Source of the DNA: Muscardinus avellanarius
Lineage: Eukaryota; Chordata; Mammalia; Rodentia; Gliridae
DNA length: 64,000 nucleotides
Direction: 5' to 3'
NCBI GenBank assembly: GCA_963383645.1
Contig: OY726565.1
Location: 37,802,124 to 37,866,123, forward strand
Under the pieces are notes generated by a model that was not told the origin of the DNA, ran no database searches, and saw only the letters and a list, made by a program, of their open reading frames with translations. Shown in pieces: positions 32,746 through 42,900 of this stretch (its first letter is position 1; each line of letters starts with the position of its first letter). The position numbers were made by a program, and so were the translations under genes.

Positions 32746-33589
32746 TTGTCTTATATGTTTAAAAGAAAGAATGAGGATAGTTCTGTGGTAATGTAGGGGA
32801 AGCTCCATTTGTTAGGACACACTGTAAAACAGAGGCTTTTCTGTAATTACATACTTTCTTCTTTCCAATGTATTATACTTTTTCCTTATGATTCTATAAA
32901 GCAATTTTAAAATAGAGCACACACACACACACACACACACACCACACCACACACACACCAGGAAGAGGTAAGGATGAATACTTGAAAAACGTAGGAAATA
33001 TGCCAAAGCTTTGTTTTGGTGGTGTGTGGGCTATTTTGACCAGTGTTGAATCATGACAGGAAATGACCAATCTGATGTGGAGCAAGGGCAGGAGCCAGGA
33101 GCCAGGTGCCGGGTGCCAGGGAAAGTTCAAGGTTAAGATCTGTAGAAGCCAAGGAGGCTTGGGAACTAGAGCGGGTATTTAATGGCGGCAAACTTTCCCC
33201 TTTCCTTTGCTTTTTACTTACTCAAATACTTACTAGTTAAGACAAATGACTCCATGTCTTTGCATTCTTTGATTTCTGGCCTATTTCTCATCTGATGGTC
33301 ATGTCCAAAATGGGGGAGGAAGGGAGAAAGAAGAAGAGGGATGACCTTAGGTAAAAGAAGGAGGGCCAGAATAACATTTAGTCTTCCCTTTCTTCCCACT
33401 CTAATCAGCAAATTCCATGCAAAGTATCACTGACTGGTAACTATAAAAAGGGAAAGGAAGTATCTTTCATGAACTATGCTAGGACAATTTGCTCATAAAA
33501 GAGAAGAATCTGTGCCTAAAATGACATTGATATTTAAGTTGAAAATCTGATAAGAATCTTTAGTTTACTGAACACTTTTTCTTTGGGAG
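32746..33589. other. Unique stretch with (CA)n
   Basis: CA microsatellite at 32918-32959; an AGGAGCCAGGAGCCAGGTGC-type short tandem at 33090-33120. Otherwise nothing recognised. Confidence 0.5.
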
Positions 33590-33900
33590 AACTTTTTTTT
33601 TTTATGATACTAGAGATTGAACCAGGGGCCTTCTACCTCCAAGTTACACCCCCAGCCCTATTTTATTTTTATTTTGAAACAGGGTCTCACTAGGTTGGTG
33701 AGATTCTTACTACCTGCTGAATCTGCTCTCAAACCTGTGATCTGCGTGCGACCAGGCCTGGCTATGTTTTTGTTTTGAAGCAGGATCTTGCTATATTCCT
33801 GAGAGTCTTGCTATGTTTCTGAGGCTGTACTTGAACCTGCAATTAACCTTTCTTAGCCTTCCAAATACTGGGATTACAGGTGTGTACCACCATGCCTGAC
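33590..33900 (-). repeat. Two adjacent B1-dID SINE pieces, group C
   Basis: 33590-33765 has ID end and part of the body ending ccaggcctggc; 33766-33900 is a second body ending ccaccatgcctgac. Confidence 0.8.
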
Positions 33901-33933
33901 TTTGGGGAGAACTTTCTTAAAGAATATACACTG

Positions 33934-34132
33934 TCCAGGCGTGGTGGCGCACGCTTGTAATCCCCGCGCTTGGGAGACTGAGACAGGAGGATCGTGCAGG
34001 TTCAAAACCAGCCTCAGCTGGTTTAAGAGACCCTGTCTCCAAATAAAATATAAAAAATAGGTCTGGGAGTGTAGCCTGGAGGTATAAGGCCTCTGGGTTC
34101 CATCCCTCGTACCACAAAAAAAAAAAAAAAAT
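33934..34132 (+). repeat. B1-dID SINE, group B' (intermediate)
   Basis: agctggtttaagagaccctg body with ID box gggttccatccctcgtacca; agaatatacactg flanks both ends. Confidence 0.93.
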
Positions 34133-34145
34133 AGAATATACACTG

Positions 34146-35148
34146 ATTGGGATTAGATGGAATCTCTGTAGTTTTGATTTGCATCTCCCTGTCAGTGTAT
34201 ATTGGCGAAAATGGGGAAATAGGAACACTTCTACACTGTTGGTGGGAGATCAAACTAGTTCAGCTACTATGGTGATCAGTGGAGATTCCTTAGAAAACTG
34301 GGAATAGATCCACCATACGATCCAGCTTTACCACTCCTGGGTATCTTTCCAAAGGGCTTGAAGTCAGAGAACTACAGTAACATATGCATACCTATGTTCA
34401 TAGCAGCACAATTCACAATAGCCAAATTATGGAACCAACCTAGGTGTCTATCAACAGATGAATAGATTACAAAATTATGGGAAATACACACAGTGGAATT
34501 CTACTCAGCAATAAAGAACATAATTATGTCATTTGTGAGAAGATGGAAAAACCTGGAGAACATTATGTTAAATGAGATGATCCAAGCACAGAAAGAGAAG
34601 GCAGAGGTTTTTTAACTTTTTTATTTTTGTAGTACTGGGGGTGGAATCCAGGGGCATTCTACCTCTGAGCTACACCCCCAGCCCTTTTTTTTCTTTGTTC
34701 TTTATTTTGAAACAGAGTCTCACTGAGTTGCAAAGGGCCTCACTAAGTAGCTAAGGCTGTCTGCGAACTGGGATCCTCCTGTCTCAGCCTCCCGAATGCT
34801 GGGATTACAAGTGTGTGCCACCACGCCCGGCTTAAAGAGAAGGGACATATGTTTTCTCTAATATGCTCAAGCTAAGGAGTATCTGCAATACCAGAAGAAC
34901 TGCAGATAATGAAGGAGCTCCTCAGAGAAGCCGAGGAGAAAGAAGGCTGAGGTTCATTAATGGAAATGATACCTGCAACTATGTGTATACATGTAAATAT
35001 ACCATTGTTAACTTCGACACTTGGTATTGGGAGGGAGGGAGATGAGGAGGGTGGGAGACACGAAGTACTGTGTGAATGTATGCCATTGTCAGTAGGAGCT
35101 ACATTATGATATGAGGCTATAATGCACCAATAAAAAATAAAAATAATA
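34146..35148 (+). repeat. L1 3' fragment with inverted 5' tip
   Basis: From 34200 the + strand reads the L1 3' region (gaacacttctacactgttgg, agcagcacaattcacaatag, gtggaattctactcagcaat) to a poly-A at 35130. The first ~45 bp (agttttgatttgcatctccc) is in the opposite orientation, the mark of twin priming. A SINE interrupts it at 34615-34832. Confidence 0.88.
34615..34832 (-). repeat. B1-dID SINE, group A, in L1
   Basis: actgggggtggaatccaggg, ends gccaccacgcccggc; the L1 text resumes at aaagagaaggga. Confidence 0.94.
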
Positions 35149-35370
35149 GCTGGGCGTGGTGGCGCACGCTTGTAATCCCCGCGCTTGGGAGGCGGAGACA
35201 GGAGGATCGCGCGGGTTTGAAGCCAGCCTCGCTAGCTTAAGAGACCCTGTTTCCAAATAAAAATATAAAAAAATAGGTCTGGGAGTGTAGCCCGGAGGTA
35301 GAAAGGTTTCCAGGAACACCAGTACCACCAAAAATTAAAAAATAAAAATAAAAACAATAAAAATTTAAAA
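35149..35370 (+). repeat. B1-dID SINE, group B, in the L1 A-tail
   Basis: gctgggcgtggtggcgcacg, tagcttaagagaccctgttt, tttccaggaacaccagtacc, long A/T-rich tail. Confidence 0.93.
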
Positions 35371-35384
35371 AGAATATACACTGG

Positions 35385-36905
35385 AATGAAGTAAGAGGAT
35401 TCTTGGTTTCATTAAGAAAGTTTGTTATCCACATGTCCCAAACTTGCAGTCATTCAATGAAATATTTTTTGCTACCTGCAAGCTGCCCTTAAACAGGATT
35501 TAGTCAGCTCTGATTAAATGTTTACTGTTAAACTCTGATGGATTGTTTACTGTTGTTCAACTCCAGGGCTTTAACAACAATAAATTTGCAGCAGTCTCTG
35601 TTCAAACTTTGCATTCTATTTTCATAGCTTGTACCTTAAATAGTTGATCAGATAGATTCTCAGGAAGATTTTTGAATTATTTCATAATTTTACAAGTTCT
35701 ATATCAGGTTAATGGTTTTAGAAAATGCTTTTTTGTCTAGTTACCTAATTTTAATTTTGTGAGAGTGTCTATGGAAGAAAACATCTGCAGAGATTTCTCA
35801 AATTCTGCAATATGGAGTGAGAAAACATAAGCTCAGTGGGCATTTGTAGATTTTTCTAGAACCTATGGTTTACTGGGTGCTACCTCGACCCCTTTCAATG
35901 TGTGCTTAAGAACTTAGAGGGAAGCCATAAAGTGAGTAAATACTTGGGTTCAGACATGGGTTCAAATCCTAGCTCTTCTACAGAAAGTTGCTGTGTGATC
36001 AAGGAAGGAGAAGATATTTAGTCTCTTTAAACCTCATGGACCTGAAAACAATAGCACCTATTTGACAGAGTTGATGTAAATATCAAAAGAGATGCTACAT
36101 GTCACATGCTTCAGAGATCATACAGCACTTAGAAACACTGAGAACTATTGAAAATAAAGAAAAGTATGAATTTCACTAAATGGGATATGTGAAAAAATCC
36201 ATTGTTGTCTGAAATTTCCCATAGAAAATTTAATTAGGTGGTTTAAGGTAGACATTATTGATGCCAGTCTTGGTTATTCTCTTGAGAAGCTATGCTTTCT
36301 CCCTCATAGGTGCTCATTTCTTCCTAAGACTGTCTTGACCATGGTGTTACTGGTGAGTGCTCTTGCATTCCAGAGACAGAACAGGTGCTGACTGATGACT
36401 TCATTGTCATCAAAGACACAAGATCCTATTTGGCTTCCCCAAAAAAGGACTAAAAATTTATGTGCCCCTGTCAAAGGAAAAGTAATTAACGTGAACTTTC
36501 AGTGACACAGAGGGGAAACATTTGCTAAACAGAATTAACATCATGGGTCTACTACATGAGCGTTCTCATCAATCAAAGCGAATTAATGTAAAAGGGAACA
36601 GGGAATTTAAGCTCTCAGCCTAGTTAGTGATATAAAATAATTAGATAATTCTAAAATGTGTAGTTTTTTCTGTACATGCCATTAATATAATACTGTAATA
36701 AAATTTATTTTAAAACATTAACTTCAGACTGAAATTTATAGAAAAGAACTGAGCATAGAGTTAATACTAAGTAGATTCTACCTCTGTATGTTTGCAAATA
36801 ACAATTGTGATTAGTAAAGCCATGTAATATATAAACAGTTATGCATTTGTCCTTTCTTAGGAATATCCAAATATTATTAGTCTTGTAAAAGATAGAAGAT
36901 TCAGG
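35385..36905. other. Unique stretch with a MIR relic
   Basis: Longest SINE-free run before the exon region. Only the MIR at about 35940-36170 is recognised. Confidence 0.5.
35940..36170 (-). repeat. MIR element
   Basis: gggttcaaatcctagctctt, ttgctgtgtgatcaaggaag, ctctttaaacctcatggacc, and acagcacttagaaacactga follow the order of a MIR read in reverse. Confidence 0.8.
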
Positions 36906-37072
36906 AGCCTGGCATGGTGATGCACACCTGTTATCTCAGTACTTGGGAAGCTGAGACAGGAGGATTGCAGGTTTGATGTCAGGTGTAGTAACTCAGCAAG
37001 ACCCTGTTTCAAAATAATTATTAAATAGGATTAGGGCTATAGGTAGAATGCCCCTGGGTTCAATCCCTAGTA
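36906..37072 (+). repeat. B1-dID SINE, group C
   Basis: gcctggcatggtgatgcaca, ID end gggttcaatccctagtacgg. Confidence 0.9.
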
Positions 37073-37218
37073 CGGAAGAGGAGGTCAGAGGAGAGGAGAA
37101 GGAGATAATTCCAGAATAAGATAAGGAGATAAGGCATGAATACATGAAGCCAGATACAAATACTGTGTTTGATCATACTCTCAACTGGTTTCAGTTTATT
37201 ATTATATTTAAAACATTG

Positions 37219-37646
37219 TAGCTAGGTGTGATGGCGCATGCTAGTAATCTCAGCATTTGGGAGGATCTCGGTTCATGGCCAGCCTCAGCTACTTAGTGAG
37301 ATCCTGTTTCAAAATAAAGAATAAAAGCCGGGTGTGGTGGAGCACGCTTGTAATCCCAGCATTCAGGAGGCTGAGACCAGATGATTGCCATTCGTGGACA
37401 GCCTCAGCTACTTAGTGAGGCCCTCTGTAACTTAGTGAGACCCTGTTTCAAAATAAAAAATAAAAAACAGGGCAGGGGGTGTAGCTCGGAGGTCAAATGC
37501 CCCTGGGTTCCATCCCCAGAAACACGAAAGGAAGGAAGGAAGGAAGGAAGGAAGGAAGGAAGGAAGGAAGGAAGGAAGAAAGGAAGGATAAGACCAGGGG
37601 TACAGCTCAGAGGTAGAATGCCCCTGGGTTCCATCCCTAGTACTGC
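37219..37646 (+). repeat. B1-dID SINE, group A, split by another group A SINE
   Basis: Pieces 37219-37326 and 37589-37646; the split is at aaaataaagaataaa in the linker. Confidence 0.92.
37327..37588 (+). repeat. B1-dID SINE, group A, nested, with (GGAA)n tail
   Basis: gccgggtgtggtggagcacg, ID end ggttccatccccagaaacac, tail of about 15 GGAA units (37527-37586). Confidence 0.93.
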
Positions 37647-38223
37647 AGAAATAAATAAGCAAAAAACATTGTCACCTCACTCCCGGTGCTCTATTGTTTG
37701 AGATTTCTACTAATTCATGATCTAAATTAAAGTTATTAATGTCTGATGCATCATCTCAAAGAGCCTTAAGATCTTATAGAGAAAATTATTTCAGATTAAA
37801 ATAATTCACATGTATGTGAGTTGTAGGGAAGAATCCTTCCGGTTTGGGAAGCCCGTATGTCTAGGATGTGATGCATAACAGGTCATGAATTAAATTTGAA
37901 GCTCTCTGTTCATTATCTCTTTGCCTCTTGACTTGAGGCTTAAGTGAACCCTCTCTGCTCACAAACAAGCCATGATGAAGTACAGTGAGTCGGCTCCAAA
38001 GCACTCTGGCTTCCCCCACACAGAAACCCCTATTTTTTCTCCATTGGAGAAGCACAAAAGGGACTCTAAATTGAGAACTAAGCACAGAGTGAATAAGAAA
38101 ACAAGAGTGCCAGTGTCAAGGACCTCTTACTCAGTTCAGATTGTTAAAGCTAAGGTGCTGGAGAAAGTTCACATACACATAGTTTGAAAAAGTACAAATG
38201 TAGATGTCAAGATTCACCGGAAG
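37647..38223. other. Unique intronic stretch
   Basis: Nothing recognised. Confidence 0.5.
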
Positions 38224-38438
38224 AGCCGGGCGTGACGGTGCACGCTTGTAATCCCAGCATTCGGGAGGCTAAGACCAAAGGATCATGGTTCACAGACAGC
38301 CTCAGCTACTTAAGCCCTCTGCAACTTAGTGAGACCCTGTTTCAAACTAAAGAATAAAAAATAGGGCAGGGAGTGTAGCTCGGAGGTGGAATGCCCCTGG
38401 TTCCATCCCCAGACCCACAAAAAAAAAAAAAAAAAAAG
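38224..38438 (+). repeat. B1-dID SINE, group A
   Basis: agccgggcgtgacggtgcac, ggttcacagacagcctcagc, ID end ccatccccagacccac, A-tail. Confidence 0.93.
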
Positions 38439-38681
38439 ATTCACTGGAAGAATTGGCTGTTCACTATCTGAAAAGAAACCTCACACTGTTTAGTTTTCTG
38501 TTATAAACCTAATGCTTTAAAAAGCTTTCCTTAGTTTTTTTTAACCATGATGGGTTCATAAAAGAAATTTACTTTCAAATAACAAAATTACTGCATTTTG
38601 TCTGGAATGAATAGTGAAATCTTGTTGCTTGGCTGTCCAGGGAAAAGGTTATTTACTATGAGTTTTAAATAACAATCTAAA

Positions 38682-38905
38682 GCCGGTGTGTGTGTGTGTG
38701 TGTGTGTGTGTGTTGCACGCTTGTAATCCCAGCACTTGGGAGGCTGAGACAGGAGGATCTCACAGGTTCAAAGCCAGCCTCAGCTACTTAGTGAGGCTCT
38801 CAGCAACTTAGTGAGACCCTGTTTCCAAATAAAACATAAAATAGGGCTGGGAGTACAGCCCGGAGGTAGAAAGCCTCTGGTTTCCACCCCCAGTACCACC
38901 AAAAA
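38682..38905 (+). repeat. B1-dID SINE, group D, head replaced by (GT)n
   Basis: The usual gggcgtggtggc is replaced by about 15 GT units between agccg and tgcacgcttgtaatccc; rest is a normal D copy with ttccacccccagtaccacc. Confidence 0.93.
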
Positions 38906-39171
38906 AGAAATAAACAACAATCTATATTTAAGGGCTTAGGCAAATTTTGTAGTTCAGCCCCAGGATGTTAGAGCATTCTCCTCAGCACTTTGAGTTCTAG
39001 TTTTTGAGTTCGGTATGTTTGTTTGTAACATACGTGCCGGTCAGGTTCTTTTGCTCCAAGACAGAGAATGTATAAAGCATTCATCAAGGAACGACTGTGC
39101 TCCCTAGGGAGTTTGTTATGATCTTAGCTGCTGCATTATTTCTTTTTTTATGTCATCACAAAATATTGGTT

Positions 39172-39172
39172 T

Positions 39173-39223
<51 letters not shown>
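39172..39223. repeat. Poly-T and (GT)n
   Basis: T run then about 19 GT units, 355 bp before the FILIP1 exon. Confidence 0.95.
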
Positions 39224-39225
<2 letters not shown>

Positions 39226-39413
39226 TCCTGGGATTGAACCCAGGGACATTCTACCTCCAAGCTATACCCCACAACCCTATTTAATTTTTATTTTGAAATA
39301 GGATCTTCCCATCATTGTGAGAGTCTCACTACTTGCTGAGGTTGTTGAACCTGTGATCTTCCTGTCTCAGCCTCACGAGTACTGGGATTATAGGTGTTTC
39401 CACCACGCCCGAC
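39224..39413 (-). repeat. B1-dID SINE, group C
   Basis: ctgggattgaacccagggac, ends ccaccacgcccgac. Confidence 0.9.
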
Positions 39414-39554
39414 TTCCTGAAGATTTTAACAACATACTAACACTGTAAAGACAATAACTGCGACTGCTCTGTTTTTCCTTGTTGGTGAGGTTGTAAAGCT
39501 GCTGTAAGTTTCTAAGCATTTAATAAAAAACATCTGTGATAATGGTAAAGATCA

Positions 39555-39584
39555 TCTTACTGTTTTCATGCCTTGTAGGTGGGA
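39555..39584 (+). other. FILIP1: FILIP1 splice acceptor and start-codon context
   Basis: A T/C-rich tract (cttactgttttcatgcctt) leads to AG, then six untranslated bases (gtggga) and the ATG. The purine at -3 suits initiation. An in-frame TAG formed by the acceptor itself lies in the intron, so the ATG is the first possible start in the exon. Confidence 0.85.
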
Positions 39585-39860
39585 ATGAGATCCCGAAACC
39601 AGGGTGGTGAAGGCTCATCTAACGGGCATATCTCCTGCCCCAAGTCCTCCATCATCAGTAATGCTGATGACAAAAGTCTCACTGAAGATGCAAAAAAGAA
39701 GAACAAGTCCAATAGGAGGGAGGATGACATCATGGCTTCAGGCACTGTCAAACGACACCTAAAACCATCTGGAGAAAGTGAACGGAAGACTAAGAAATCC
39801 CTGGAGTTATCCAAAGAAGATCTCATTCAGCTACTCAGTATCATGGAAGGAGAGCTGCAG
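39585..39860 (+). CDS. FILIP1: FILIP1 first coding exon (92 codons, N-terminus)
   Basis: The exon encodes the N-terminus of filamin-A-interacting protein 1, a coiled-coil cytoplasmic protein that binds filamin A and affects its turnover, and so cell shape and neuronal migration. The frame opens MRSRNQGGEG, has a lysine/arginine-rich stretch at residues 37-45 and a second basic stretch at 55-71 (VKRHLK, ERKTKK), and ends with ELSKEDLIQLLSIMEGELQ (74-92), the start of the CortBP2-type N-terminal domain shared by CTTNBP2 and FILIP1/FILIP1L. GHISCPK and MASGTVKRHLK distinguish it from FILIP1L. The exon begins six bases before the ATG, after a pyrimidine-rich tract ending in AG at 39577-39578. It closes in phase 0 at CAG, followed by the donor GTAGAG. 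The 276 coding bases have no stop or frameshift. The next exon, expected to continue the domain, is not visible in the window. Recognition is from memory of the family. Confidence 0.93.
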
Positions 39861-39866
39861 GTAGAG
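39861..39866 (+). other. FILIP1: FILIP1 splice donor
   Basis: CAG|GTAGAG follows codon 92. It has the invariant GT with a moderate consensus; the open frame runs on 14 codons into the intron before a stop, as expected of a read-through shadow. Confidence 0.85.
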
Positions 39867-40090
39867 TCAAACTTTCTCAGCTATTGTGTTTCTAAACTCT
39901 AAAATAAGAGGCTAAATCTGTCCCCTTTTGCTGGGCTGGGAACTTCATGGGGAAAGTGCTTTATTTTCCTTGTTCAGTTTCATGTTCCAGCACCTGGCAC
40001 AAGTTTCTCCTAAGTAATAATTTATTCAGTGAATGATACATGATAAGGCTGTGATTCCAACTTCAAGCTTCTATAGAGGCAGAATAATTA

Positions 40091-40094
<4 letters not shown>

Positions 40095-40132
<38 letters not shown>
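40095..40132. repeat. (GT)n
   Basis: About 19 GT units, 235 bp after the FILIP1 exon. Confidence 0.95.
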
Positions 40133-40133
<1 letters not shown>

Positions 40134-40442
40134 TTCTGGGGATGGAACCCAGGGGCATTCTACCTCCGAGCTGCACCCCCAGCCCTATTTTTTAGTTTAT
40201 TTATTTGTTTATTTATTTATTTATTTATTTATTTATTATTTTGTGGTACTATGGGTGGAACTCAGGGGCTTTCTACCTCTGGGCTATACTCCCAGACCTA
40301 TTTTCTATTTTATTTGGAAACAGGGTCTCACTAAGTTGCTGAGAGCCTCACTAAGTAGCTGAGGTTGGTTTCAAACCCGTGCAATCCTCTTCCCTCAGCC
40401 TCCCAAGTGCAGGGATTATAAGCGTGCACCACCACGCCCGGC
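40133..40442 (-). repeat. SINE ID-end fragment, (TTTA)n, then group D SINE
   Basis: 40133-40190 group A ID end; TTTA units 40196-40240; 40241-40442 a complete D copy ending caccacgcccggc. Confidence 0.9.
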
Positions 40443-40623
40443 TTCAGAATAATTCTTCATGATATGATTTTGGTGATAATTTTATCCAGATTCTTGCAGT
40501 TAGTAGGTCATCAACTAAGTTATCTTTTTAGACATATTATGGGGTGGAAAATGTAGAAAAGTCATGAATATTAGAATGGAGTGTTAAGCGCAATTGTTAC
40601 TTTTGCTTTTTTCTAGAAGGCAG

Positions 40624-40625
40624 TG

Positions 40626-40710
<85 letters not shown>
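40624..40710. repeat. (GT)n(GA)n compound microsatellite
   Basis: About 24 GT units with one TT interruption, then about 17 GA units. Confidence 0.97.
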
Positions 40711-40716
<6 letters not shown>

Positions 40717-40849
40717 AAATGAGACCAGTACTACTGCCTAGTCTCTTCCTATTTTTTTTCACAGCTTTCAGCTTCAGTTTTTCACGATGTCATAGGGGTG
40801 AGATGTACAAGCAGAGCGTTGCTCTGTGAAGAACCTAGTAGTGTCCCAA

Positions 40850-40985
40850 AGCGTTTTCACGTTTCTTACCTCCTTTGAGCTCAATTAAATGTGGGCATCA
40901 TTACCTGTGTTTCATAAGTGAAGAAACTAAGGCCCAGACCTGGATCTGGTTTGTCTTGTTCCCCTGATTCTTGGTCTAGTGATTT
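40850..40985 (+). repeat. MIR fragment
   Basis: gtgggcatcattacctgtgt, tcataagtgaagaaactaag gcccag match the MIR core in sense orientation. Confidence 0.7.
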
Positions 40986-42069
40986 TTCCCCTGTCCACCC
41001 CCACGAACCTAGCTGCCATGATCCAGGTCGCTCCCATGAAATCTGTGTTTTGAGGGATCCAGTCAGTAGTTCTGATTCTTTTGAGTTTCTCAGCCTTAGA
41101 CAATTGTATTTCTGGAAGTAAGAGAACAGTATTTTTCAAATTAAAGGACAGGATGACTGTCCTTTTGGTGTTTCCCCCCCCCCTTAGGTTTTTAGCTTGC
41201 ACGAGCCTCTAAGGAAATACTAACAATCATATAACACAAAAACTGTGTTGGCTTACTGGTGCCCGAAGCATCAGAGAAGGAATTTGTGACCTGCCCTAAC
41301 CAAGGGTGGACACTCTTCCTGTTCTCATTTGTGTGCACAGACAGATAAGGAAGCCCCTGGGGTAAGAGGCAATGTAGAGCATACAAAACTCAAGTTTGAA
41401 AACACAAACAAATATGATTGGCTTTTCCATTTATAGACCGAGGAAATAACATTTGCACTTCACAGCAAAAGATGAAAATTTCCAGAGTGCCACTGATGCT
41501 AAAAATAACTTCACCATTCTCAGAAATGTGGTTAATGTTTTGTTGACTAACACGCATTGTATAAAGGGGCAGAATTACTTTTTCAGCTGCTTTCTAAACA
41601 GATATTGACCTGGGTAGGCGCTAAAGGTACAGCTGTTACCTTAGAGATTGTTATAAAGCAACAGCTTCTGTTCCCTTCTTTTCAGCCAGTGTTGGCTCTT
41701 GTGACACCCACCACACAAAGTATTGTGGACTCTAATCTTTGGAGACAGCTATTTATTATATCATGGTGGACTCTGTCAGGCACTTAAAATTCATATGTCC
41801 AGATTCTTGATATACAAAATATAAGCTCATGCACCAGGGACACCAAAGAAGTTAGCCAGAAGGCTCCAAAGAAATGCACGTTGCTTTTTATTATTTTTTA
41901 TGAATACAGGCTGCCTCCTTACACAGTGATATATCCTTAAGCAGCTATAAATAAGTAAAAAAAAGTGTGCATTATCATCTGTGGGGGAGGTAGTGAAGGG
42001 AAAGAGAAATGAAGGACCTAGCATTTTAAGAAACTCCATGGTGAATTCATTTGCAAAGCAAATAATCTG

Positions 42070-42070
<1 letters not shown>

Positions 42071-42110
<40 letters not shown>
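42071..42110. repeat. (CA)n
   Basis: About 20 CA units. Confidence 0.97.
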
Positions 42111-42111
<1 letters not shown>

Positions 42112-42507
42112 AAATGCAGATTTTCCAGTACTAGATTTGCTTAAGATGAGAGTATCTCTACATTTATAGCTGTAGAGACATGCTTTTTAGTAGACCTGTT
42201 TCCTCTGCTAGCATTGCCGCATTGGGGAAGGCGTCCTAGTTAAGAGTGGAGGCTGTTCGCACTAGAAGTATGAGTGGGCTGGTGAAAATGTGGCAGTTAG
42301 TTGCTAGATTTGCCAGACAAGAGAGAAGATAAAAAGAAAAAAAAATTTTGTCTGAAGGGCTGTTGCTGGGAGAAGAGGCAGGAGTATGCTTGGGAGGTAA
42401 GTTACCTCCAGCACAGGCCTGTCACCAGGCTTGATGTGTCCAGAACAGTGAGTGAGTCATCTCATGATTTTCAATGGCCATCTTTTGTTCCTCTTTATGG
42501 GATGGCT

Positions 42508-42605
42508 GAGTCAGGTGTGGTGGTGTACGTCTGAAATCTTAGTACTTGGAAGGCTGAGAAGGACATTTTCAGGTTCAAGGCCAGCCTCAGCAACTTAATG
42601 GGATA
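42508..42605 (+). repeat. SINE head fragment, group C
   Basis: agtcaggtgtggtggtgtac to ccagcctcagcaacttaatg; no ID end. Confidence 0.82.
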
Positions 42606-42698
42606 GCTGTATATGACTCAAATATCCTTCCTCTGGAGGCAATGTTTCAAGTTGTATAAAATATTGAGACTGTTAGGTACTTTAAAAGTAACCTATCA

Positions 42699-42900
42699 CC
42701 GGGCGTGGTGATGCACGCTTGTAATCCCAGTCTTCAGGAGGCTGAGACCGGAGGATCGTGGTTCGCAGACAGTCTCAGCTACTTAGTGAGGTCCTTCGCA
42801 ACTTAGTGAGACCCTGTTTCAAAACAAAGAATAAAAAATAGGGCAGGGGTGTAGCTTGGAGGTCAAATGCCCCAGGTTCCATCCCCAGACCCGGAAAATA
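42699..42900 (+). repeat. B1-dID SINE, group A
   Basis: accgggcgtggtgatgcacg, ggttcgcagacagtctcagc, ID end ccatccccagacccgg. aaaagtaacctatc / aaaagtgacctatc flank it. Confidence 0.95.

Larger units (their letters stand above)
1..39578 (+). other. FILIP1: Inferred FILIP1 intron 1 / upstream region
   Basis: No other coding exon was found upstream. Since the exon at 39.6 kb starts only six bases before the ATG, a non-coding first exon must lie upstream, and long first introns are usual for this gene. Whether that exon falls inside this window cannot be told by eye. Confidence 0.6.
40443..42507. other. SINE-free intron stretch with microsatellites and a MIR
   Basis: Contains (GT)n(GA)n at 40624-40710, a MIR at about 40868, and (CA)n at 42071-42110. 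No exon or further frame is recognised. Confidence 0.55.

Noticed and set aside
37327..37588. GGAA repeat block as a CRISPR-like or satellite array
   Set aside because: It is a SINE tail microsatellite; no spacers.
39566..39826. Antisense frame across the FILIP1 exon (86 codons)
   Set aside because: Shadow of the real exon on the other strand.
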